A stretch of 64,000 nt of DNA, taken from contig NC_081142.1 of assembly GCF_958295425.1 (NCBI RefSeq), positions 8,413,754 through 8,477,753 on the forward strand. Direction: 5' to 3'. The notes under the pieces were generated by a model, which was not told where the DNA came from, did not search any database, and saw only the letters and a list, made by a program, of their open reading frames with translations. A program made the position numbers and the translations under genes. Every line of letters begins with the position of its first letter. Position 1 is the stretch's first letter. The stretch is from Solea solea (lineage: Eukaryota; Chordata; Actinopteri; Pleuronectiformes; Soleidae). Positions 48,883 to 58,850 of this stretch are shown here, one piece after another.

Positions 48883-48963
48883 TGTATATATATATATACT
48901 GTATATATATACTGTATATATATATATATATATATATACTGTATATATATATATATATATATA

Positions 48964-49010
<47 letters not shown>

Positions 49011-52000
49011 AAAAATATGCTATTATAATCTCTGGCACTTAGGCCATATACAGACCACAAGGCAGTTTTTATAAATACAAAAACTCAACTCGCAAAAATA
49101 TGATGCAATTAATGTCTTCTCAGTTAACGGTCTGGCCACTCAGCCATACAGTGATGACTGTCCAAGTTCCTCCATCGTGCTCATAGTCACACGTGCAATG
49201 TTTCCATCACAGAAGCGGTTTGGTTTGGTAAAGTACAGTACGGTATGGTTTAGAAAGCTAAAGCCCTGGGTCAGGCTTGCATTCCGACTGAGAACACAGT
49301 ACCTTTACTTGGTAGGTGGGGTGTGGGCTGTGCCCGTGTCAATACAATACGTAGCTTGATGTTGTAACAGTGTGACGACATTGAATGCGCCAAAGCAAGG
49401 CAACCATGGAGGACGTCCAGCAGCTTTGTGGCCGTTTGTCTCAATAAGAAGTCAAGTTGGTCTAACTCCACCATGACCTTTGCGTACCATTTTACTCCCC
49501 GTGGCCCAAGGCAAGGGAACCGAAACTGTAAGGGTTGGTGACGGCTATTTTATAAAATACGTACCGTACCAAACCAGACGGTTCCATTCGGTGGGAACAC
49601 GGCTCTTTGTTCAGTTTGACTGGGTGCTCCAGCTTGTCCAGCAAGGACCTTAAAGCTGTAATGCGTAATTTTTAAGTATAGTCAAACCAATGACAAAAAA
49701 GTGCACACATATAATTAATCGAAAGGTGATTTTTGCACTTTTTGTGTCCACTTTAGCACCAATATCACAACCTTGAATGTCTTCTAATAACAAAATGGCT
49801 ATTTTAACTGTTTTAAACAACTTAGACATTTGACACTTAGAGAACACCGGCAATTTGAACCAGAAGTTTTGGCCGGTATCAGACCAATAACAAGTAATTT
49901 GTTTTAGAAAATCAGGAGAACAAGAAAATCATTAGTGTATGACTGAAAACACCAAGGAGTGAAAAGTTGTATCTAAAGGGCGGTTTCAAAGGTTGGTCTA
50001 ATACAAAGTCTAAAGGGAATGTTTATCTATTACAGCATGGTAAATGTTACTTTAAATCAGCAGAAGGATATAATCATTTCTATATTAGAGTCACAGGGCA
50101 TTGTAACTTCAAAACTGTTTTATGAAGCCTTTAACACTTGCCAGAGCAGGGCCATTAATCACAGTGAAGTGGCAGAAAAAAAAAGGGTGAAAACTTCAAA
50201 GAGAAGTGCCAGAGTGTGGTGAACTATAACTCCTTCCACTTTACATCCTCACGAATGGTTAATGGCTTTTTGCATCAACATTATACTCTCAAATAGCATA
50301 GACATTCATCCTTGTAGCCATATGATGAAGATTTTCATATGTAATCTGTGCCAACTAAAGCCTTACAGCCAAATAGGGATTTTAACAGTTTCCCACACAG
50401 TTCGTGGACTAAGTGAGGTAAGGGCGTCTGGCCTTATAAATCCCCCCCGGCTTGTAAAAGAAGGTATGAATCTTTCATTTCTGTATTCATACATAAGGCA
50501 GTAATTCAGCTTACTTGAACTGGTTCGTCATACATTTTAAATTTGGATTTAAATAAAAGAACTCAAAATAAATGATGTAAAGAGTGTGGTACATGCCGAG
50601 GTGTGTTATGATCCCGTCTCTGTAGGTTAAACCTGCAAGAAACAAACCAGCCCCTCTCTTAGAAAGCAAACATACATACACACGCTGCTCACAGGCAGAA
50701 ATAGAAGCAACTGTAGACAAAACAGGTCTCAGGGACACCACACAGACAAGCCCACAACCCAAACTGACACTGATCCAGAGCTGCTTCCACTTAAAGACCA
50801 GGCAGCGTCTCTGACTTCAGCTAAACACAGACATCTATGGCCGACTTTTCTGTCAAGAAAATCCAAAAGCACCAACGTAACACACTAAAGACAGTTTGAG
50901 GCTCTTGTTTGAGAAACAGAGGAACCATCTCTCTGTTTAATTGCTACTATGAATAGAGGGACAGCAAATGCTGCCAATTTGGAAGGTAACCAGGATGCTA
51001 ATCTCCATTAAGCAGCAAGAAATCTCCAGCCGGAGCCACTAATGGGAGTCTGTTTGGATTAGCAGAATACAGAGCTGGAGCTTTCCTGTCTCAGATAAAC
51101 AGATTAATTTTAAAGGATTCAGTTCCATTTTGAAAAGTTTATAGCTCATCGTCCTTTTACCTAGTCTCAAATTAGCATCCATTCACAGTGTCACCCCATC
51201 ACGAGATGGTTATCAGCATAACACAGAGCTAAATGTCAAAGAGGGTCTGAAGCATAAAACCGTCAGAGGAACATGACGGAAAGAATTTGAACTAATTGAA
51301 ATCCGAGTGACGAACAAAAACGTCTCTGTATGAGGAGACTTGCGCTTCTTTCTATTCCTGCCTCTGCTGCTGATTCACGTCGTCCGTTGTGTTCTTATTC
51401 AAAGTCATTCATTCTTCTCTCGCAGCTCCATCTTCCCGTCTGTCATTCTCTTGATTGCAGTGTCCTCCCACACACTCCTTCTGTTGTAAATATAGAGGCC
51501 TCAATGGAACGCAGCTTTATTTAGCTGACAGATGTGCAATTACGCAGGACCACGTGGACCACAATCGCACTCCGGGGCCGAGATTCGAGGCTTCTCACGT
51601 CTTCTCTCGTTTTTGTATCTCAGATCTTTTTTTGACCCTTTCCCACATTCTCTCCCTCTCTCCCATCTTCGTCGAACCGTCCCCCGTTCATTGTTACACG
51701 ACAGGAAGTTTGACACTTTGACTTGCTCCAATATTTTTAAAAGCACAGTCTCACTCACACATGCGTCCTGGTTTCATAACCATGGCATAACCTGCTGCAC
51801 CTGCAGAACCACATGGACGGACAATTATTCTCCTCCACAGTCTGCATGGGCGTGTTGAGCCTGAGCGTTGTGTGAGAACGGTGGTCTCATGCCCTTGAGC
51901 TGCCCCTGCCTGCTTTAACACTTCCCTTCAGGGTCACAGCTGGAACATTTGTCACAACACTACTCATGAGGGTCACTCAGCATGGTTCTTCTTTCTCTCT

Positions 52001-55000
52001 CGTCTTCTTTTCCTCTTTCTGGTGTATTTTTACCTTCTGTCAACAGTTCTTGTGTGACTACCACAGTGTGTCACGCTTCAGTCTTCATCTGTGACTCCAA
52101 CTATCATCGCCTCCCATTGTAGACCCAACACAGAATTCTAGATGCAGTCAATGTTTCCACTTTTTTTTTTACTTCCCTTTGTCTCTTGTTTGCACCATTC
52201 AAAATATGATTTGATCAAAAGAATTAGAATCTAGAACAACAAAGCTCTAAAGGTGCTTCACCAAACAGTCAGTGATGGCTTACAGTAACAAAACAACTAA
52301 ACACTCCTTTCTAACTGTCACCCCAAGCTGGACTGACTAATGTGGAAGGTATGTGCTGAGCCTACAAGCTCCGCCGCTGGCCTCTGGAATTCTAATTCAC
52401 AAGAGGAACGCCCAACTCCACCAGTCACACCAAATCCTGCTGCTGCTGCTGCTGCTGCTGCCGTGGCCCATTCTTTATTTTTCAACCCCACTGTTTCACT
52501 CTGTCCGTCATTTACGCATGTTTAGCGCCAAGCCGTGCAGAAGGAGACCGAGTAGCAGGCGAGGTGGGATGAATGGTGGGAGGGAAGCTAAATCGAGGTT
52601 GGCAATCAAAGAGTCTGGGGTTTGGAGGAGATCAAAGGCCAAGGCCACACAGGTTTGAACCTAAAACCATAAAAGGTCTGCAGCAGGACAGAGTCCTCCT
52701 GAATGGTACTTTTCAATGTGATGCAGTTTTTTTTTTTTCTTTTTTGAACCAACTGAATATCATTTAGAGTGAGGTGTATTTACTGTAAACAAGAGTGACT
52801 ATGTTTAGCTGTTGCCCTCACATCAGGAATATGGTTGTGACAAAGTCCTCCAAATCCAAAATTCCTCCTCGGACTTCCCTCTCTGTGTATATGATTCCAC
52901 GGAAACTTAACTGCAAATGACGCAACATGTTGGAGGGTATTACTTTTGCACAAAATACCTTTACCAGATGTCATCTCACACAGTAAAGGTATTTTTGGTG
53001 AACCCTGTAGTCCGGAGTGTTGCTACAGGGCAAGACGGGCAATTGCCTGGGACCCCGAGCTGAGAGAGGAGCCCCCACGAACGGTTGACAGATACAAGAG
53101 ACTGCTACAACACCTTGGTCAGAAACCCTCGAAGAGCTTCTAAATTGCTTAATAATTTCTGAGCGTGAGGTATGGACTGTGAAGAGCAATGACAAAAGGA
53201 GGAGGAAAATGAGAGGGTGTTGATGTCAAATGAATTAGCTGTACTAAAGCTCCACTTCACTTTGGACCCTGTCTTACAAAATAACAGGTGATGGCCAACA
53301 TTCTCATCATTAATGGGACTGGAAGGAACCTGGACTCTCAAGTTAACCAGCAGAAACCTTGTCCAATTAAAATAACGGCAACATGAACAACAACAAATAA
53401 ACTGAAATCTCACTCGAGGGATGGGTCTGTTTATTCACAGGGCTTCAGTTTCCATGACACAGCTCTCCCCGAGTAGAAAACATTCCCACCAAGACACATA
53501 TCTGCCTACGTCTGAGAACTCAAGACAATCCGTCTTCCCAACACAACCACATGAGAGGCCCAGCTCCCTGGAGACGCTGCTGCATGGTTTCCCCTGGCAA
53601 ATGCTAACCGGCATCCGGCAAGGTCAACACAAACAGAACGCAGTGTTACTTAGAATGTAAAAACAGTCTAGATGAAAATAATGGGAGGAAACAACAATAA
53701 AGAACTCAGAACTGGTTATTTGGGGGCAGGTTCTATTAAACCAGGTAATAAATGTGTCAATTTAAAATAATAAAAACGGGGAGAAGTTTTAAAAGTCAAC
53801 ATTTTTCTGCCTTAATTTAAAGACAAATACCTGTACGCTCTACTCTACATTCTCAAAACATACTCAATGCTTTAGTTGTAATGCATGTGAGGGGAATAAA
53901 TGAAGATTTATTTATTCTATTTTTTGTGCATTTCAGAGCCTGTACTTTATTTCTTTTAACTAAATAAGTTGAATCAGTCCTTCTACTCTTACCGGGGTCT
54001 TTTTTGACATTTGTACTGCATCTGTACTTCTGCTTGTGTAAAAGAATGCGAGTACTTCATCCACCTCTGCTCATTCTTGAAACGCAAGTTGTAGGAGGAA
54101 ACTGGCTATTTCAAATATCTGATAAAAAGCAAGACAAACAAGAAACTTCAGCTCAGAAACACAAGAGCTATGAAGATAATCAATATTACACCCACTCTGA
54201 GCAGTCACACACACAAACACACACACAGGTTCTAAGAAATTAAACAAATAAATGACACGATGGGAACTTAAACTGCTCCCTCTGCATTTACGAGACATTG
54301 TGTGTGTGTGTGTGTGTGTGTGTTAATTGCAACTATAATGGACTCTGAACAGAACAGGTTTGTCAGTGTAGCCTACTTAACAGCACAACAAAGCGCACAA
54401 ATGTACACAGGACACAAAAGTATGTGCGTGAGCAGATGTGGCAGCAATGCCTTGCCCCAAGGCCATTCAGTCTCGCGCCACATAGAGTATCTAGCGCATA
54501 AGTCACAGCTCCGTGCCATTCCTATCGCCTGCAGCAGCAGCCAAGTCATGCAGAGATGTGAGCCGTCACTCCGCCCATGACTCTACACACACACACACCT
54601 ATGAAAACCATCTGTGAGCAGAGACTGGTTAATCCATGGTTTTCCCTCTGTTCCGCGAGCCAACACCCACCATCTATTTGTACTGCGAGCATGTTTACAG
54701 GGGAAGGAGGGGAGAGGGGGGGGGGAGAGGGAGGGAGATACAAAAGAAAGAACGGAGAAAAAGAGGGCAGCCAACAGCTGGCTCTGAACAACTCAATCTA
54801 GAGCAACACAAACAGCTAGAATGAGCCCCTTTGGGAGATAAACCAGCTTTAATAGCTTTAAAAATCTAATGAATCAAAAGAATCAGAAAAGCAATTCATG
54901 GAGCCGGGCAGCCATTTTGCATCGGTTGCTGCTGGTTTAGTGACTGTCGTACATTCACTTGACACGACAGCTTTGTCAGGTCTGAGTCAGTGACAAAAAC

Positions 55001-58000
55001 CGTGTCAATGAAACATGGTTGATAGGGATGGTGAAGGTGTGGGGTGCAAAAGTGGCATGAATAGCAAGCTTAAGAAAATAAAAACATGGCTCCAGTGGAT
55101 GAGCAGCAAAGCAGACGGTAGCAGATCAAGTTAAAGTTGTAATATGTAACACGTCTGCACTGAAATATCTAAAAACAACTTACGTACGTTGTCCGATATT
55201 CAAAAATCATCTATATCGCATGCTTCACCATGCACAGAATGTAAAAAAAAAAAACACAAGCATTTTAGCTGAGTCATGCTTGGGCTGTTTGTTTTATTAT
55301 ACATATATTTGCTACACAGTATGTGTTTGAAATGACAAATGTAACAGCTTCATCGTTCATAAATGGTCTTAAATGACTGTATCAGACTAATTTGTGATGT
55401 CGGTGTCGGACACAAAAAGGTGTCATCGTCCCATCCCTGGTGGTGTACTGACATTAGCCAAAACATTCCCAATAAACTTTAAACCAGTGAATAAAAGTAC
55501 AAACTTCTATTCAAGGTGATGGACACTTTGATTCTGAACACCTTGTAATGACGTTCCATTCCATTTTAATGTGAGTATTTGTCACTAATGGACTTGGCTT
55601 GTAACCAGAGGGTTGCCCGATTCGAGTCCCCACCAGGTCAAAAAAGGGCTGGGGTGCCCCTGAGCAAGGTGCCCAAACCCCATTGCTCCCCGGGTGGGCA
55701 CTGCTCAGTGGCTGCCCACTAGAAGATTGGGTTAAATGCAGAGAAGGGAATTCCCTATGGCGATAAATAATAGTGATAAACATACCGTGCATTTAATCCT
55801 AGCAAAAAAAAAAAAACTTTTGTTATAATTGAGATACGTAAGCAGACAAAACACAAGTCAAAAAACCCAGTTTCCATCTAGGTAAATGGTCAGCATAATT
55901 ACAAGCTCTGCCATGTTGTTGTAACATGGCTGGGACAACCTCACATAAGCTTGGGGTTGACTTGATGATTATTTGGGTGGGAGACCTGGGTGGCAAATGG
56001 GAGGGGAGAGGCTAAGGGGTGGGATGCAGTCATCCAGACCTGACCCCACCAAAACCCATGCTACCCAGACACTAATCCCAGGCTTGTGACAGCAAAATGG
56101 CGAGGCTTATCAACTGCAGCAGTCTGTAGATCTTCCCACAGTCGGTGGAAAAAATAACAAAAAAAACACACACCACCCCTGAGCTCCAGTGAAAACCTCT
56201 GAAAACTGCACCGCAGAGCAAATCTGCACATGTAGGAGCCGACATCCTTTTCTCCAGCGTCCTCCCCCTCCGACACCAACACAGACACAACAAGGGATGA
56301 TCCTGCTGCTAGACACCGCACCATTATGCAATACACACGTCTGTCAGTGGGCTTGTGGAATTAATACAATACATTCCACACAATCACACACACCACCAGG
56401 CTGCATCTGATACCAGCTTTATTATTTTCCAATAAAACAGCCTAAAAGTCCTTTTACTTAATGGATTCAAATATGTGTTTGTTAAAATATGGTCTGACAA
56501 TAAACGCGCAAAATCCTCATCTTTTATTGTCCAATAAAATATCGATTGGTGGAATGATTTATGACCATTTTCTTCACACAGTGATCCTCCATATGAATTC
56601 CTCACAGATTAAAAACACAAAGACAAAGGGAGAGCTAACGCTGACTATTATCACAACACACACATCACCGATATGATTCATTTTGTAGCTTCTCATTAAT
56701 CTTTCATTGCTCAGAAGGAGCGCACACAACTAACACAATAATTAAGATCTAAAGTCATAATAAGAAAATGATTTCTTGCTGAAGTTATAACAAAATAATA
56801 CCTATATATATATATACGTGTGTGTGTGGAAATGAAGTCTGTGCAGTACAGTCCTGGCAGACAAAAAATGAGAAATAAGCAAAGCTCACACATGCATATC
56901 GAATTACCATAAACAAACATTCAGTTTCCTGAGGCTCTGTAAAGTCCTGCAAAAGTTTGTGGCGAGTGGGCTGAAGCGTGCAGCGAGCCCGTGAGGAGAA
57001 TGCGAGTAATATTTGCTGTTGTGTTTCTCCACGGTGCATGTTTGAGTCACACTTGAGCATAAACAACACGCAAGGGTGACAGACTGTGACTTTAACAGCG
57101 GCAGACCCGTTTTAAAGACAGAGTGTGGAAGTCTGACTACACGTTAGGCACGGATCAATCAGAAAGTGATCAGTGGGACCAAAAATACCTGCAATTCCCA
57201 ATGATATAGTAGTGTTAATATAACAAGTTTTGAACATTGTCAGCATAAATTCTACCTTCATTTGGTTTGGATCCTGAGCTTTTAGGAAAATGTGCACAAA
57301 TATGGACGATGTAAGCTTATGGATACAGAGAAAATGGACTTTGTGATGTTACAAAAACACATTTCCAACAGCACAAAAACATTACCATAAACTACATTAC
57401 ACACAAAAGAAAGTATACATAATTATTATCATTATTAGAGCTGCAACTAATGATTATTTTCATACTCGATTAGTCTGTCGATTATCGTCGGCTCCATAAA
57501 ATGTCAGAAAATGTGAAAAGACTTGGATGGGTTTTCACCAAACCTCCAAATGATGTCCACAAACCAAAAAAATGTTCAGTTTGAACCATTTTGCTGTCAA
57601 ACAGAGCAAAGAAACAGGAAAATATTCACATTTAAGAAGCTGAAAACTTGTTTTAGTTATTGAAAACCATTTAATCGATTATCAAAATAGTCTGTAATTA
57701 ATGAATATTCCTATTTAAATAATCCACTAATAGCAGCCCTAATCAGTATAAATCACTAGGTCATTGCAGATGCAAAGCTCCACCTTGTAGCATTTCTAAA
57801 TAAATCACTAGGACTGTGTGTTGGTGAGCTACACAACTCACTTATGTTCACATATTAACAATGTTGTCTATTATTGATTGTGCCGATACTGGATATTCAC
57901 GAGATCATATAGTTTATTAATTTGGCGCTATTAGGAAAATGCCCTCGTGTCATCTGCACATAAACTAATGTTCAGGTCTGATTACGAGATGAATTTGTAA

Positions 58001-58208
58001 TTTCATGACATGACGTTAAATATCCCAACACATGAGCTCGTGGTTGAAACAGCAGGAAGTTGTTGCTGACAACAGTTTAAGTGCAATTCCTTGATAAAAG
58101 ACCGACACTGCTGACACACTGTGCTGTCATTAGTGGCCATTACTCACCAACTAAAACGCAGAGCACGTCTATCACCACGTACAGCGTCTTCTTCCTCGGG
58201 TCCTTCAT
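40055..58208 (-). CDS. plpp2: Phospholipid phosphatase 2 (lipid phosphate phosphatase 2), complete coding sequence in six exons
   Basis: Seen: exons 58148-58208, 42765-42916, 42303-42565, 42080-42137, 41161-41337 and 40055-40213 join without frame breaks into 289 residues; human PLPP2 has 288. Catalytic motifs of the PAP2/LPP family are intact: C1 K-x6-RP (K120...R127 P128), C2 YSGH (163-166) and C3 R212-x5-H218-x3-D222. An N-glycosylation sequon NCT (147-149) lies in the loop between C1 and C2, as in other LPPs. About six hydrophobic segments are visible (around 8-28, 52-72, 95-118, 165-183, 196-211, 222-243). Known: this integral membrane enzyme dephosphorylates phosphatidate, lysophosphatidate, sphingosine-1-phosphate and ceramide-1-phosphate, with the active site facing the lumen or outside. 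The block [25 protein letters not shown] and [16 protein letters not shown] match PLPP2 better than PLPP1 or PLPP3. The gene lies upstream of, and in the same orientation as, the tle gene. Confidence 0.95.
40221..40299. repeat. (GGAGA)15 pentanucleotide microsatellite at plpp2 exon 6 acceptor
   Basis: Fifteen perfect GGAGA units and a variant sixteenth. On the plpp2 sense strand it is a (TCTCC) tract that stops seven bases before the exon 6 acceptor, so it supplies the polypyrimidine tract. A T-run (40308-40326, plus strand) lies beyond it. Confidence 0.95.
41161..41337 (-). CDS. plpp2: plpp2 exon 5 (catalytic motif C3)
   Basis: 177 nt, residues 179-237. It carries the arginine-rich cytosolic loop, TM5, the C3 motif (R212, nucleophile H218, D222) and most of TM6. 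The acceptor is ATCCTCCAG|CTC and the donor CTCAAC|GTGAGT, phase 0. Confidence 0.95.
42080..42137 (-). CDS. plpp2: plpp2 exon 4 (catalytic motif C2)
   Basis: 58 nt, residues 159-178: [20 protein letters not shown], the C2 motif with H166. The acceptor is TTTTCCAG|ATTG and the donor CTCGCA|GTAAGT, phase 0. Confidence 0.95.
42303..42565 (-). CDS. plpp2: plpp2 exon 3 (catalytic motif C1)
   Basis: 263 nt, residues 72-158 and two bases of codon 159. It carries TM3 and the C1 phosphatase motif KFTIGRPRP (120-128), followed by the lumenal loop with the NCT glycosylation sequon (147-149). The acceptor is CATCAG|ATCTCC and the donor TCCAG|GTAGG. Confidence 0.95.
42765..42916 (-). CDS. plpp2: plpp2 exon 2
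   Basis: 152 nt, residues 21-71: end of TM1, first extracellular or lumenal loop with [20 protein letters not shown], then TM2. The acceptor is CGTTCCAG|CGGCG and the donor GTCATT|GTAAGT, ending in phase 0. The CDDESIRYP motif is a family hallmark. Confidence 0.95.
44202..44613 (+). mobile_element. hAT-type MITE, copy 2, nested in an older repeat
   Basis: 412-bp element with ends TAGAGCTGAAAC and GTTGCAGCTCCA, flanked by a perfect 8-bp direct repeat GTGACAAG (44194-44201 and 44614-44621). The TIR form (YARNG) and 8-bp duplication are those of the hAT superfamily. The interior matches copies 1 and 3, including CATGATTAAAACA and TTTGCTC words. It carries an internal 28-bp tandem array (44497-44598). 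It interrupts an older repeat in plpp2 intron 1. Confidence 0.85.
44497..44598 (+). repeat. 28-bp tandem array inside hAT-type MITE copy 2
   Basis: Three full units (44497-44524, 44525-44552, 44553-44580) and a partial fourth. The unit contains GAAAATAATCGACAGATTAA. Units 2 and 3 are identical and unit 1 differs at one position. The unit is part of the MITE subterminal sequence; copies 1 and 3 have it once. Confidence 0.9.
48725..49006. repeat. Long AC/AT compound microsatellite with CTGTATATA palindromes
   Basis: An (AC)n run at 48725-48741, then about 260 bp of (TA)n broken by CTGTATATATA and GTATATAC words. Strongly self-complementary. It lies in plpp2 intron 1. Confidence 0.93.
49195..49606 (+). 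mobile_element. MITE-like repeat (GGTTTGGTAC ends), copy 2
   Basis: Begins GTTTCCATCACAGAAGCGG followed by TTTGGTTTGGTAAAG, and ends CGTACCGTACCAAACCAGACG. The interior (GACGACATTGAATGCG, GGAGGACGTCCAGCAGC) matches copy 1 in opposite orientation. It lies in plpp2 intron 1. Confidence 0.6.
55583..55765 (+). mobile_element. tRNA-derived SINE
   Basis: Reads TGGCTTGTAACCAGAGGGTT, then a B-box-like GATTCGAGTCCCC (55619-55631), then GAGCAAGGTGCCCAAACCCC, CTGCTCAGTGGCTGCCCAC and GGGTTAAATGCAGAG. This is the typical body of a widespread fish SINE. The A-box end is shortened. It lies in plpp2 intron 1. Confidence 0.75.
55928..56062 (+). mobile_element. 5S-rRNA-related SINE fragment
   Basis: ACATAAGCTTGGGG ... 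ATTTGGGTGGGAGACCTGGG resembles the 3' half of 5S rRNA (AAGCTAAGCAGGG ... TTGGATGGGAGACCGCC). It is followed by a SINE-like tail (GGAGGGGAGAGGCTAAGGGG, CCCATGCTACCCAGAC). Only the promoter-derived half is present. I infer a SINE rather than a true 5S gene. Confidence 0.5.
57436..57741 (-). mobile_element. hAT-type MITE, copy 3
   Basis: 306-bp element with ends TAGAGCTGCAAC and GCAGCCCTA, flanked by ATCATTAT (57428-57435) and ATCAGTAT (57742-57749), a 7 of 8 match. The interior is the reverse complement of copies 1 and 2 (GCAAAGAAACAGGAAAATATTC). It lies about 400 bp inside plpp2 intron 1 from exon 1. Confidence 0.78.
58148..58208 (-). CDS. plpp2: plpp2 exon 1
   Basis: 61 nt encoding [20 protein letters not shown] plus the first base of codon 21. 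The ATG context is GAGAAGATGA (A at -3). The donor is [19 protein letters not shown] matches the start of transmembrane segment 1 in PLPP2. The basic N-terminus PRKK precedes it on the cytosolic side. Confidence 0.88.
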
Positions 58209-58850
58209 CTTCTCTCCGTTTAAATGTGCGTTCAAATCAAGAAGAACAGCGACTTTTTGAACAAAGAAAGTCCATGGACGCTCGGCGGCTCTGGCACAGA
58301 CGCGAAGGCTATGCAAAGAACCTGGGAACCTGCACAGCGTCTTCTTCCGGGATTCTCTTGACTACCTGTGCTGACAGCATACTTGTCCAATTTGTTTTCC
58401 AAAAGCAGGCAGTGGGGGGGGGAACACAAAAATAAAAGAGAAGAAGTCACGCCTGAGCTGGTTTACGCAGCACCACTGGTGTCTTGCGTCCCTTTGCGCG
58501 CATAACTGCAGCTTTGAGCGCAAAAAAGCCAGAAGTGAAGAGATTCTCCGGTTTCGCGAATCTGCCCTCGGATCCTGTCCCTGCTGCTGCTGCTGCTGCA
58601 CGCACGACCACGCCACCACTGCTGCTGCACTCACTGGTCCCTCCTTCCAACTTCCTCCCCTGGCTCCTCTGTGACTCTCTGACCTGAGCCAGATAATAAA
58701 CCGTATACGCACGAGAGGGAGAACCAAGAGCAGAGGAGAGTCAAGCTCTGTCTCCGCGGTGAGCTGGATTTTTCTCTTCCCAGCCTCGCAAACCAACTTT
58801 TCCTGTCTGTTGTCATCAAAAAAAATGCAGACGCCATGACAGGTCAGACC
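58209..58850 (-). promoter_or_regulatory. plpp2: plpp2 5' leader / CpG-rich promoter region
   Basis: GC- and CpG-rich DNA directly upstream of the plpp2 ATG on the minus strand, consistent with a CpG-type vertebrate promoter. It contains a (CAG)n/(CTG)n run near 58580-58600 and a CCGGAAG ETS-like site near 58343-58352. Short upstream ORFs are visible at 58237-58275 (12 codons) and 58309-58380 (23 codons). Whether they are transcribed depends on the start site, which I cannot locate. Confidence 0.45.

Larger units (their letters stand above)
42917..58147 (-). other. plpp2: plpp2 intron 1 (about 15.2 kb)
   Basis: Large first intron, unlike the other plpp2 introns (199, 165, 742 and 947 bp). 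It holds two hAT-type MITEs in opposite orientation (44202-44613, 57436-57741), an older repeat split by the first (44065-44960), an AT-rich palindromic microsatellite (48725-49006), a MITE (49195-49606), a tRNA-derived SINE (55583-55765) and a 5S-related SINE (55928-56062). No other exon is supported in 45000-48700, 49900-53000 or 53150-55500. Confidence 0.6.

Noticed and set aside
52437..52463. (CTG)n run as a coding polyglutamine, polyleucine or polyalanine exon
   Set aside because: No splice sites or conserved flanking frame; it is a short intronic triplet repeat.
55600..55670. Possible tRNA gene from a B-box-like word
   Set aside because: No cloverleaf can be formed and the following sequence is a SINE body.
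58121..58435. Plus-strand frame of 104 codons over plpp2 exon 1
   Set aside because: It is the reverse of the real exon and its CpG-rich leader.
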